Shown here one piece after another: positions 7,282 to 16,054 of a DNA stretch of 54,285 nt. Position 1 is the first letter of the stretch; the number at the start of each line of letters is the position of its first letter. The notes under the pieces are model-generated. The model did not search any database. It was given only the letters and a program-made list of their open reading frames with translations, and had not been told where the DNA came from. The stretch is from Lachnospiraceae bacterium. Lineage in GTDB: Bacteria; Bacillota; Clostridia; Lachnospirales; Lachnospiraceae. Both the position numbers and the translations under genes were made by a program. Location: positions 1 to 54,285 of the forward strand of contig JAILGF010000066.1 of assembly GCA_024696945.1 (NCBI GenBank), in the 5' to 3' direction.

Positions 7282-10200
7282 TTAAATGGTATTTGCTCCG
7301 AAGAAATCTTCAAACGACATCTGATCTGTCTTTGGCAGTGAATCAAGAATACCAAGGTCCGACATCAGCTCTATCATTGAATCTCCAACTTTGGCTTTTG
7401 ACTTAAAGTCCTGTCTCGATACATATTTATATCTTGATGAGGCATCCTCAATCTGTTCCGCAGCCTTATCTCCGAGACCGTTGATAGTACTGAGCGAAGG
7501 CATGAGTTTTCCATCGATTATCTGAAAATGCCTGGCTTTTGCTTTATAGATATCGATGGGTAAAAATTCAAAGCCTCTTTCATAGAATTCAAGCACAAGT
7601 CTCATATCGTCGTACATACCGGATTCTTTAGCTGAAAGCTTGGATTCCTTTGCTTTATCGTTAAGCTTTTTCATTTCTCCCTTAAGGTGATCTCTGCCTT
7701 TGCACATTAATGCATAATCAAAATCGGAAGCACGTATGCTGAAAAATGCACAGTAATATGCCAAAGGATAATAGACCTTAAAATGAGCGATCCTGAACGC
7801 CATTATCATATATGCGCAGGCATGAGCCTTGGGGAACATATATTTAATACGCTTACATGATTCGATATACCATGCAGGCACGTTATTCTCGGTCATCTCG
7901 GCTTCCATCTCGGGAGTAAGTCCCTTTCCCTTTCGGACGCTTTCCATGATCTTAAATGCATGTCCGGGTTCAAGGCCCATATTTATCAGATATATCATGA
8001 TGTCATCACGTGTACAGATGGCTGTAGAAAGCGTACAATCACCGTTTTTAATGAAATACTGAGCGTTGTTCAGCCATACGTCGGTACCGTGGGAAAGACC
8101 GGAGATCTTAACCATGTCTGAAAAGCTCTTTGGTTTTGTATCCTTAAGCATCTGGATAACGAAGTTTGTTCCGAGCTCTGGCAGTCCAAGACTTCCGAGC
8201 TCTACACCGTCGATCTGTTCTGGCTTAACGCCTAAAACATCACATGAATCAAACAGAGAGATAACCTTTGGATCATCCATCGGTATGGCTTTCGCGTCAA
8301 TGCCGGTAAGATCTTCAAGCATCCTTATCATCGTAGGATCATCATGTCCAAGTATATCAAGCTTTAAAAGGTTGTGATCGATCGAATGATATTCAAAATG
8401 CGTAGTTACGGTAGGCGTAGTCATATCGTTTGCAGGATGCTGTATCGGAGTAAACGAATAGATATTCTCGCCCAAAGGAAGAACTACGATACCTCCGGGA
8501 TGCTGGCCTGTTGTACGTCTTACACCTTCACAGCCCTTGGCGATCCTTTCTTTCTCAGCATCTCTTAATGTTATACCATGTTCTTCACAATACTTTGAAA
8601 CAAGGCCGAAAGCTGTCTTTTCTGCAAGAGCACCCATTGTACCTGCCCTGTATGTCTGACCCGCACCGAAAATAACTTCGGTATAGTCATGAGCTTTACT
8701 CTGGTATTCACCGGAAAAGTTAAGGTCTATATCAGGCTCCTTGTCACCGTTAAATCCGAGAAAGGTTTCAAAAGGTATATTCTGTCCCTCTCTTACAAGT
8801 CTGTGACCACATACGGGACAATCCTTTTCCGGAAGGTCATATCCTGATTTTGAAACATATTCCTTACATATATCGGAATCGAATTCATTATAATGACACT
8901 CCGGACAATAATAATGCGGAGGCAGCGGATTTACTTCCGTGATACCTGACATCGTAGCAACAAAGGATGAACCGACAGATCCACGCGAACCTACCAGATA
9001 TCCGTCCTCGTTTGATTTCCAAACGAGCTTCTGCGCGATGATGTACATAACCGCGAATCCGTTCTTGATAATTGAATCAAGCTCGTGTTCAAGTCGGCTG
9101 CTAACCTGTACGGGCAGCTCGGGACCATATATCTGATGAGCTCTTGTCTCGCATATTTCACGCAAGGTCTTATCAGAATCGGGAATAACGGGCGGTGCCT
9201 TATCCGGTCTTACGGGAGTTATCCTTTCACACATATCAAAAATACGGTTCGGATTGGTGACAACAACCTCAAAAGCCTTATCTTTTCCAAGATAACTGCA
9301 TTCCTCAAGCATTTCGTCGGTTGTATGAAGATAAAGCGGTGCCTGCTTATCGGCATCCTTAAATCCCTTCGAGTGCATGATGATCCTACGGTAAATTTCA
9401 TCCTCAGGATTAAGAAAATGCACGTCACAGGTAGCTATACACATCTTTCCGTCGGCATCCGCAAGATCCACGATACGTTTATTTACACGTCTTAAGTCAT
9501 TTTCATTCTGTATCTCGGGAAATCTTTCATCCTCAATTTGATATGCATTGTTGCCGATCTGCTGAATCTCATAATAATCGTAAAAATCAGCAATACGCCT
9601 GATCTCTTCCTGTGGCTTTTCATGTACTATTGCCCTGTAAAGCTCTCCGGCTTCACATGCCGATCCGATAATTATACCTTCACGGTTTTCCTTTAAAACA
9701 CTTTTGGGTATTCTCGGCTGTTTAATACTTGAATTACCACCGAAGTATTTTAAATGACCTAAAGATACCATCTTGTAGAGATTGATCCTGCCGGTATCGT
9801 TTTTGCACAATAAGATAATATGATATGAGGGCATCCTGTTCAGATCTTCAAGGCTATATGTTCCGTCAGCTTGCTTATGATAAGTATGCCCTTTTGCATC
9901 GGTCACTGAATCCGGCTCATCATCCACGAGATAACCTTCGCACCCGTAAATTATCTTAAACTCCTTGGCGCGTTTCTGCATCTCCGGATCCTTCATCTTT
10001 TTGGGTTCAAGAGCATGATTTGCTATAGGGAAGGACTGAACTACACCGTGATCGGTTATAGCTACTCCTCTGTGGCCCCATTCAAATGCTTTTTTAACCA
10101 GTACATCTGCCGGGATTACACCGTCCATATCGCTCATCTGTGTATGAGCGTGTAATTCAATACGTTTATGCTCGGCGTTATCCATCCTCTTGACCCTGAA

Positions 10201-11301
10201 ATCGGAAATGGGCTTTACGCCTCTGATCCTTTGGATGGTGGTTTCCTTGCTTGCTTCGAAATTATCTGTTTCCGCAATACCACGTATAAGGAAGAACTTG
10301 CCTTCCTTTATTGTATTACAGATAAGGTCTTTATCCTCGTCGTTTCTTAAGAAAAACTTGCAGAGAATGGTATCCGTGAAATCTGTAAAAGAGAATTTAA
10401 AAAGATGGAATCCGGCCTTGGTGGTGATCAGGTCATAAACTCTAAGTACCATACCCTTGATAACCACGTCACCCATATTGTCGAGGATATCTTTAATGGC
10501 TACAACATCTCCATCGACAGAGGTACCGTAAACGACGTCAGGATCCTTAGGCACAAATTTCTTCTTCGTAAATTTAGACTTGTCAAAGCCTTCCTTGCCC
10601 TTTGAGCTTTCCTTAGAGGCATTGTCCTTGGATTTTTTATCGGAATTATCCTTAGCTGCGCCTTCTGCGGCTGAGTGCTCATCACCGGATTTTTCTTCTT
10701 TTTCTGCTTCGGCTTGAGCCTTTTCTGCTTTTAAAGCACGTTCGGTAAAGTATCTCTCCATTTCACTGAGATATTCTTCATGACCGTCAATGACTTCGGA
10801 AGGATCGGTCTCCTTATATGAAAAGCTTAAGTTTACGGATATACCGAAATAATCCCCAAGAAAACGTGTGATAATATCCCGTAGCTTACACTCGATCTCG
10901 TGATTTATAAAATTATCATCCAATTCTATTTTAAGTTCATTACCGTTTACGGAAATAACAGAATTACGATAGATGCTTTCAAGCAGTCCTGAAGCATATG
11001 TAAGCTCATCCTCAACATATATACCGTATTTTTTCCAGATGTCCGGGAAACTGTCTTCACCTAATGAAAGATATCTGATATGCAGGACAACGTTTTTATT
11101 GTCAGGCTCAAAAAACTGATCGAAAAGATGCTTTTCCATAGCTCTTCTGTCATCAGCCTTAATGAATTTATCCGAATCGACATAAACATCGAGCCTAGCA
11201 AGGCTATCGCTGCTGGTTATGTCGGAAATAGTTATATTTTCAAAGACTTTTTTAAGTCTCTCTTCTGCTTTTAACCCCTCAAATACTTCAAAAAAACGCA
11301 T
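7282..11301 (-). CDS. polC: DNA polymerase III PolC-type alpha subunit lacking the exonuclease domain
   Basis: This is the replicative polymerase of Firmicutes, 1339 residues. Seen in order: an N-terminal region (1-180), a charged Lys/Glu/Ser-rich linker (about 185-250), an OB fold (about 255-370), and the first PHP half from about 380 (LHAHTQMSDMDG, ITDHGVVQSF). The second PHP half follows (from about 491, PSYHIILLCKNDTG; GSACEAGELY). Next come the palm with PDIDLNFSGEYQ, the zinc cluster CPECHYNEF/CPVCGHRL and LKLDILGHDDPT. In B. subtilis PolC (about 1437 residues) the DEDD exonuclease with DVETTGL sits between the PHP halves. Here YGCEGYLVDD is joined to PSYHIILL by only about 30 residues, and no exonuclease motif occurs elsewhere. 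The ATG at 11301 follows GGGAG. Proofreading, if any, must come from another protein. Confidence 0.95.
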   Translation of the reverse strand: MRFFEVFEGLKAEERLKKVFENITISDITSSDSLARLDVYVDSDKFIKADDRRAMEKHLFDQFFEPDNKNVVLHIRYLSLGEDSFPDIWKKYGIYVEDELTYASGLLESIYRNSVISVNGNELKIELDDNFINHEIECKLRDIITRFLGDYFGISVNLSFSYKETDPSEVIDGHEEYLSEMERYFTERALKAEKAQAEAEKEEKSGDEHSAAEGAAKDNSDKKSKDNASKESSKGKEGFDKSKFTKKKFVPKDPDVVYGTSVDGDVVAIKDILDNMGDVVIKGMVLRVYDLITTKAGFHLFKFSFTDFTDTILCKFFLRNDEDKDLICNTIKEGKFFLIRGIAETDNFEASKETTIQRIRGVKPISDFRVKRMDNAEHKRIELHAHTQMSDMDGVIPADVLVKKAFEWGHRGVAITDHGVVQSFPIANHALEPKKMKDPEMQKRAKEFKIIYGCEGYLVDDEPDSVTDAKGHTYHKQADGTYSLEDLNRMPSYHIILLCKNDTGRINLYKMVSLGHLKYFGGNSSIKQPRIPKSVLKENREGIIIGSACEAGELYRAIVHEKPQEEIRRIADFYDYYEIQQIGNNAYQIEDERFPEIQNENDLRRVNKRIVDLADADGKMCIATCDVHFLNPEDEIYRRIIMHSKGFKDADKQAPLYLHTTDEMLEECSYLGKDKAFEVVVTNPNRIFDMCERITPVRPDKAPPVIPDSDKTLREICETRAHQIYGPELPVQVSSRLEHELDSIIKNGFAVMYIIAQKLVWKSNEDGYLVGSRGSVGSSFVATMSGITEVNPLPPHYYCPECHYNEFDSDICKEYVSKSGYDLPEKDCPVCGHRLVREGQNIPFETFLGFNGDKEPDIDLNFSGEYQSKAHDYTEVIFGAGQTYRAGTMGALAEKTAFGLVSKYCEEHGITLRDAEKERIAKGCEGVRRTTGQHPGGIVVLPLGENIYSFTPIQHPANDMTTPTVTTHFEYHSIDHNLLKLDILGHDDPTMIRMLEDLTGIDAKAIPMDDPKVISLFDSCDVLGVKPEQIDGVELGSLGLPELGTNFVIQMLKDTKPKSFSDMVKISGLSHGTDVWLNNAQYFIKNGDCTLSTAICTRDDIMIYLINMGLEPGHAFKIMESVRKGKGLTPEMEAEMTENNVPAWYIESCKRIKYMFPKAHACAYMIMAFRIAHFKVYYPLAYYCAFFSIRASDFDYALMCKGRDHLKGEMKKLNDKAKESKLSAKESGMYDDMRLVLEFYERGFEFLPIDIYKAKARHFQIIDGKLMPSLSTINGLGDKAAEQIEDASSRYKYVSRQDFKSKAKVGDSMIELMSDLGILDSLPKTDQMSFEDFFGANTI

Positions 11302-11344
11302 TTAGAACTCCCCATTAAATAAAACCCTTACAGCATGGAACATC

Positions 11345-12430
11345 CTAGAAAAGCTTAAGCAGTTCTTCCTTAAACTCGGAAAGCAGTTCGGATTCGGGCA
11401 CCTTTTTGATGATCTCACCCTTTTTGAATATCAGACCTTCACCTTTACCGCCCGCAATGCCCAGATCTGCATCTCTTGCTTCTCCCGGACCGTTGACAAC
11501 ACAGCCCATTACTGCAATTTTATAACTCTTTGCTTCAGTTTTATGATTATTTTGAATACTATCGATCAGATCCTGCACTTTTTGTGCGAGTCCGATAAGA
11601 TCGATATTTGTCCTGCCGCACGTCGGGCAGGAAACAAGATTGATCCCGTTCTTTCTAAGACCGAGACTGCTCAAAATTGATTTTGCGGCACGAACCTCCT
11701 CTATGGGGTCACCGGTAAGAGAAACTCTTATTGTGTCTCCGATGCCTTCATAAAGGATCACACCTATTCCTACTGCCGATTTAATGCTTCCGCTTGAAAC
11801 AAGACCAGTTTCGGTAATCCCGGCATGGAGAGGATAACCGGTCTTCTTTGAAATAAGCTCATGAGCTTTTATAGACATCATAACGTCCGAAGACTTTATA
11901 CTGATGACAATATTATCAAAATCAAACTTTTCAAGAGCATCAACCTGTTTCAGAGCACTTTCGACAAGCGCTTCGGGGGTAGTCCCGCCGTATTTTGCTA
12001 CAAGCTCTTTTTCAAGGGAACCTCCGTTAACGCCAACACGGATAGGAATACCGTATTCCTTTGCAGCGTTTACAACCTCGTGGACCTTATCGGAGGATCC
12101 GATGTTTCCGGGGTTGATCCTAACCTTGTCTGCTCCGTTCTTTATGGCTTCAATAGCAAGCTTATAGTCAAAATGTATATCAGCAACCAAAGGAATATGT
12201 ATGCCTTTTTTTATCTCGGAAAATGCTTTTGCAGCCTCTGTGTGAGGAACCGCGCATCTTATAATGTCGCAGCCGGCGGCCTCAAGTCTGTTTATCTGAG
12301 CGATTGTCGATGTGACATCCTCGGTTTTCGTATTGCACATAGACTGAATCGCTATAGGGTTGTTCCCACCAATTGTAACCGAACCGATGCGGATTTCTTT
12401 GGATTGTCTTCTTGAAATACTGTCAAACAT
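11345..12430 (-). CDS. ispG: 4-hydroxy-3-methylbut-2-enyl diphosphate synthase
   Basis: IspG (GcpE) reductively converts MEcPP to HMBPP in the MEP isoprenoid pathway, using a [4Fe-4S] cluster. The 361-residue length fits the short bacterial form. The N-terminal TIM barrel shows VTIGGNNPIAIQSMCNT and VRINPGNIG. The C-terminal cluster domain shows VSCPTCGRTN and MGCVVNGPGEA, which supply the three cysteine ligands. The ATG at 12430 follows GAGG with 7 bases between. It lies between rseP and polC as in other Firmicutes, and shares the train with dxr, the first committed step of the same pathway. Confidence 0.95.
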   Translation of the reverse strand: MFDSISRRQSKEIRIGSVTIGGNNPIAIQSMCNTKTEDVTSTIAQINRLEAAGCDIIRCAVPHTEAAKAFSEIKKGIHIPLVADIHFDYKLAIEAIKNGADKVRINPGNIGSSDKVHEVVNAAKEYGIPIRVGVNGGSLEKELVAKYGGTTPEALVESALKQVDALEKFDFDNIVISIKSSDVMMSIKAHELISKKTGYPLHAGITETGLVSSGSIKSAVGIGVILYEGIGDTIRVSLTGDPIEEVRAAKSILSSLGLRKNGINLVSCPTCGRTNIDLIGLAQKVQDLIDSIQNNHKTEAKSYKIAVMGCVVNGPGEARDADLGIAGGKGEGLIFKKGEIIKKVPESELLSEFKEELLKLF

Positions 12431-12478
12431 TTAGCTTCCTCACTTTCAATCAACGGATATGCTCTGCCGCTTTTCTAA

Positions 12479-13852
12479 TTAAAAGAATACATACCGGATA
12501 TCATTGAACAATACAAGTACCATCAGCACCATGAAGAATACCATACCGATAGCATGGACGATACCTTCCTTCTCCTTAGGAACAGGCTTTCCTCTGACAA
12601 GCTCGATTATAATGAATATAAGTCTTCCGCCGTCAAGTGCGGGAAGAGGCAGCAGGTTCATTACACCGAGGTTCGCGGAAAGTAAGATTGCAAAATTCAG
12701 AAGGTTAAGGAAAATATAAAGCACGCCGTCCTCTTTTGATTCCTGTATGGTATTGTCAAGTTCAGAAACAATCCTAACAGGACCTCCGACATTATTTGCA
12801 AGGTTCAGCTGACCTGTAACAAGCTTTCCGAGGGCCTTTATTGTTATACTTATCTGAAGCTTAACCTCGTACAATGAATATTTAAGTATCTGGAAAGGAT
12901 TAGCAGATATTCTCGATTCATTGTGATCGAAGTAGATTCCTACACTGTTATCGTAGTATCTGGGTGATACACAGCTCTCTGTATAAAGAGGAACGATATT
13001 ATATGTTTTATCGGTTCCCTTATGCTCAATAACCATAGTAACTGTAGAACCGTCAAGAGGATAATTTGAGAAATACTCCGAAAGCTCTTTCCCGCTTCTT
13101 ATCTCAGTGCCGTTTATTGATTTAATGATATCGTCGGTACGTACACCCTCCTTCATCATTACACCGTCGTCAGAAACCTCGGTTATCTTACAAGCGTCAT
13201 CTGTAGCACCGTATGAAAAACCTAGCAGGTATTTACGGAATATTGTAGGTTCGATCGTACCCTTATACTTTTTGCCGTCTCTTATAAAAACAATATCAAA
13301 AGGATCGGAGGTCATTTTGTCAAGAACAAAATCATAAGTAAGTTCTCTGGCAAGACTGTAGGATTTATCGTTGTATTCGTCAATAACATCACCTATCTGC
13401 ATTCCGGTAACCTTATCGTTAGGATCGTCAACATTGGTAAATACAGTTGTGGCAGCAGGACTTCCGCTATTTACATTTATAACCGTAGGTGAATCATAAC
13501 CAAGTATTGCAACTATAATTGCCGCAAACATAAATGCAAGTATAAAGTTAAACAGAGGACCTGCAATAATGGTTGAAAACTTAGCCCAGGGACCTTTTGA
13601 ATTGAAGGATCCGTCCTCTTTGGTATCCGAATCCTCTCCAAGCATCTGACAGGCACCGCCTATCAGCAGGAGTCTGAAGGAATAAAGAGTCTCACCTTTC
13701 TTGAAACTAAAAATCTTCGGTCCCATTCCAAGCATGAACTCAGTTACCTTTATTCCGTTCTTTTTTGCAACAATAAAATGTCCGAGCTCATGAAAAATTA
13801 TTATTACCGATAGAAGTATAACACCGATAATAATACTTATTACTGTGTTCAT
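12479..13852 (-). CDS. rseP: Site-2 intramembrane zinc metalloprotease RseP
   Basis: RseP/RasP cleaves anti-sigma factors and leftover signal peptides inside the membrane. The 457-residue protein has the zinc motif HELGH at residues 21-25 in the first helix, a central PDZ domain (about 170-280), and the second active-site motif LDGGR near residue 408 in a late helix, with four transmembrane segments overall. The frame is also open to a TTG at 13873, but the ATG at 13852 has a GGA site and starts directly at the first membrane helix, so I use it. It lies between dxr and ispG in the usual order. The PDZ region is somewhat longer than in E. coli, as in other Clostridia. Confidence 0.93.
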   Translation of the reverse strand: MNTVISIIIGVILLSVIIIFHELGHFIVAKKNGIKVTEFMLGMGPKIFSFKKGETLYSFRLLLIGGACQMLGEDSDTKEDGSFNSKGPWAKFSTIIAGPLFNFILAFMFAAIIVAILGYDSPTVINVNSGSPAATTVFTNVDDPNDKVTGMQIGDVIDEYNDKSYSLARELTYDFVLDKMTSDPFDIVFIRDGKKYKGTIEPTIFRKYLLGFSYGATDDACKITEVSDDGVMMKEGVRTDDIIKSINGTEIRSGKELSEYFSNYPLDGSTVTMVIEHKGTDKTYNIVPLYTESCVSPRYYDNSVGIYFDHNESRISANPFQILKYSLYEVKLQISITIKALGKLVTGQLNLANNVGGPVRIVSELDNTIQESKEDGVLYIFLNLLNFAILLSANLGVMNLLPLPALDGGRLIFIIIELVRGKPVPKEKEGIVHAIGMVFFMVLMVLVLFNDIRYVFF

Positions 13853-13906
13853 AAATATTCCGTCTTTCTGCAAATGAATTATTTTTATATTCTTTTGCTT
13901 GTTTTA

Positions 13907-15088
13907 TTATTTGGCAGCAGTTTCTACTGCTTCGCTCTCAGCTTCAAGTATTTCTTCAAGCGTGGGTTCAGCTATGTTTTTGTGATTTAACATACATTTT
14001 TCTATTATGTCATAAATCTCTGTAAATCCGATCTTTCTCTCAAGGAATTTACCAACGGCGTATTCGTTTGCGGCATTAAATACAGTGCATATGCTTCCAC
14101 CTGTCTTTGCAGCTTCGATTCCCAGCTTAAGCCCCTTAAACGTATCGTAATCAGGCTTGTCAAACTCGATTTTATGAAGATCAAACAGATCAAGCCTTCC
14201 GCAATCAAGAGGAAGCCTTTCAGGATAATAAAGCGCATACTGTATTGGAAGCCTCATATCCGGAACGCCCATCTGAGCCATTATCACACCGTCAACAAAC
14301 TGAACTGCAGAATGGATTATGCTCTTAGGCTGTATAACCACCTGTATCTTATCAACGTCACATGAGAACAGCCACTTTGCTTCCATCACCTCAAGGGCTT
14401 TATTAACAAGTGTGGCTGAATCGATGGTAATCTTGTTACCCATGTTCCAGTTGGGATGCTTTAAAGCATCATCCCTTGTCTTGGTTTTTAATTCATCATA
14501 GCTTAAGCCTCTGAACGGTCCTCCCGAACACGTCAGAAGTATTTTCTCAACAACCGGACTTCCCGACCAAGATGCATAATCCCCGTCAGGACCGTATTTA
14601 CCCTGTAAGCACTGGAAAATTGCGGAATGCTCACTATCTATGGGAAGCAGCTTAATCTTATTTTCCTTAACGGCTTTCATAATAATATGCCCGGCAGTAA
14701 CCAAGGTTTCCTTATTTGCCAGAGCAACGTCGCATCCGGCTTCGATAGCCGCAAGTGTGGGACGTATTCCGATCATTCCGACTATTGCGGTTACGGTAAG
14801 ATCGTTATCGGGGTCCCCCGCTATTTCAAGAAGTCCTTCCATTCCTGAAAGGACCTCTGTTGAACAGCTTCTTAAATGTGATGCCAGGATTCCGGCTTTT
14901 TCTTTATCATAGACACAGACTTTTTTGGGCTTAAATTCTTCAATCTGGCCTTCCAGTATATCAATATTGCTGTTTACAGCCAACGAAGTAATATTATACC
15001 CGCCATGTCTTTTTATAATGTCAACAGTCTGTCGGCCTATCGAACCTGATGAACCGAGCAGACAAAGATTTTTTAAATTACCTGTCAA
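13907..15088 (-). CDS. dxr: 1-deoxy-D-xylulose 5-phosphate reductoisomerase
   Basis: DXR turns DXP into MEP with NADPH, the first committed step of the MEP pathway. The 393-residue protein has the NADPH-binding LLGSSGSIGRQT at the N-terminus, ALANKETLV, the substrate and metal motif PIDSEHSAIFQCL, and HPNWNMGNKITIDSATLVNK. The start is a TTG at 15088, seven bases after GAGG; an ATG just upstream is out of frame and meets a stop after two codons. Downstream genes are rseP and ispG. The gene upstream is the TPM protein, which is foreign to the usual cdsA-dxr neighbourhood. Confidence 0.95.
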   Translation of the reverse strand: MTGNLKNLCLLGSSGSIGRQTVDIIKRHGGYNITSLAVNSNIDILEGQIEEFKPKKVCVYDKEKAGILASHLRSCSTEVLSGMEGLLEIAGDPDNDLTVTAIVGMIGIRPTLAAIEAGCDVALANKETLVTAGHIIMKAVKENKIKLLPIDSEHSAIFQCLQGKYGPDGDYASWSGSPVVEKILLTCSGGPFRGLSYDELKTKTRDDALKHPNWNMGNKITIDSATLVNKALEVMEAKWLFSCDVDKIQVVIQPKSIIHSAVQFVDGVIMAQMGVPDMRLPIQYALYYPERLPLDCGRLDLFDLHKIEFDKPDYDTFKGLKLGIEAAKTGGSICTVFNAANEYAVGKFLERKIGFTEIYDIIEKCMLNHKNIAEPTLEEILEAESEAVETAAK

Positions 15089-15106
15089 AGCATTACCTCA
15101 CAAATA

Positions 15107-16054
15107 TCAGAATCTGTGTCCTCCGCTGCTGTGGCTATGACCTCCTCCACCGCCTCCGCTCCTTCCGCCGGAGCTTCCGGAACTACGAGGACAATAAGTC
15201 TTAGTGGTTCCTGTAACGGTATCCGTAGGGTTCATTGCATTAAAGTTAACAGCGGCAAATTTCAACAGTTCAGAATCACTCGTCTTTGCAACAGAGGACT
15301 TGCCAACAGCTACAAGATACATGATAACAAATCCGATAACAAAAGCAATAAACAGATTGCTCACAACCTTCATGGGCTGTGCAATATGCATTCCGTTAAG
15401 AACTCTGCCTATCTGTTCATAAGCCTTTGAGGTACACTGATAGTATTCTTTATCAGATGCATAGCTATATACATTATCTGTAATGGTTGAACACTTTGAA
15501 GAAGTCAGATTGTCTTCTACAACATCACCTGCCGAATAAACAAGCAGATACCTGGTTTTCATGTCAATAATGAAAATTACACAGTTATCACTTCTGCTAT
15601 ATGTCTGATAGAAATTCTCACAGTATTTATCGGTAGCACTCTCAGAATTACCGTACGGGTTCTCATTGGTGGTAAGGACTACCATATCACCATATTCCGT
15701 ATACTGATAGATCTCATTAAGAAGTGTCTTAGCTTCGGTCTGAGAAAACAACCCGGCGCCATCGAACACCATAGCTTTGTAATGAGTTGTCGAATTTTCC
15801 GATGTTATGTTATAAGCTATTCCTGTACCGGCATTTGTACTTGAAGATGTTGAATTATCGGATGAAGTATCGTAGTCATCGTCGTAATAATAATCATCGT
15901 CATAGTATTCGTCATCGTCATCTTCAAATATCAGATCCCAGAGTTCATCAAACTCATCAGCCTTGACTTTAGAAGGAGAAATAACAGTGCCTGCAACGGA
16001 CAAGGTGATAAAAAATGCTACTAATAAGCAGATTATTTTACGAAATCTTTGCAC
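15107..16054 (-). CDS. TPM-domain membrane protein (YdjH/YgcG-like)
   Basis: The protein has a signal peptide (about residues 1-30), an acidic Asp/Tyr/Ser-rich linker (about 35-75), and a TPM domain (about 85-215) with the features YKAMVFDGAGLFSQTEAKTL and CVIFIIDMKTRYLLVYSAGDV. A transmembrane helix near residue 230 and a glycine-histidine tail (GGGGGGHSHSSGGHRF) end it. TPM domains are extracytoplasmic; some have phosphatase activity, others act in photosystem repair. Upstream in-frame starts exist at 16060 (ATG) and 16063 (GTG). The site AGGAGG is only 2 bases from that ATG but exactly 8 from a GTG at 16054, so I choose 16054. It overlaps the zinc-ribbon membrane gene, a pairing that mirrors B. 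subtilis ydjG-ydjH. The His-rich tail could bind metal. Confidence 0.8.
   Translation of the reverse strand: MQRFRKIICLLVAFFITLSVAGTVISPSKVKADEFDELWDLIFEDDDDEYYDDDYYYDDDYDTSSDNSTSSSTNAGTGIAYNITSENSTTHYKAMVFDGAGLFSQTEAKTLLNEIYQYTEYGDMVVLTTNENPYGNSESATDKYCENFYQTYSRSDNCVIFIIDMKTRYLLVYSAGDVVEDNLTSSKCSTITDNVYSYASDKEYYQCTSKAYEQIGRVLNGMHIAQPMKVVSNLFIAFVIGFVIMYLVAVGKSSVAKTSDSELLKFAAVNFNAMNPTDTVTGTTKTYCPRSSGSSGGRSGGGGGGHSHSSGGHRF

Noticed and set aside
9085..9495. Plus-strand open frame of 136 codons inside polC
   Set aside because: It is antisense to a conserved essential gene, has no ribosome site and no recognisable protein features.
11861..12415. Plus-strand open frame of 184 codons inside ispG
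   Set aside because: It is a shadow of the conserved ispG codons on the other strand, with no supporting start signal.
13853..13873. Upstream TTG start for rseP
   Set aside because: The ATG at 13852 has a better ribosome site and gives the usual N-terminus directly before the HELGH helix.
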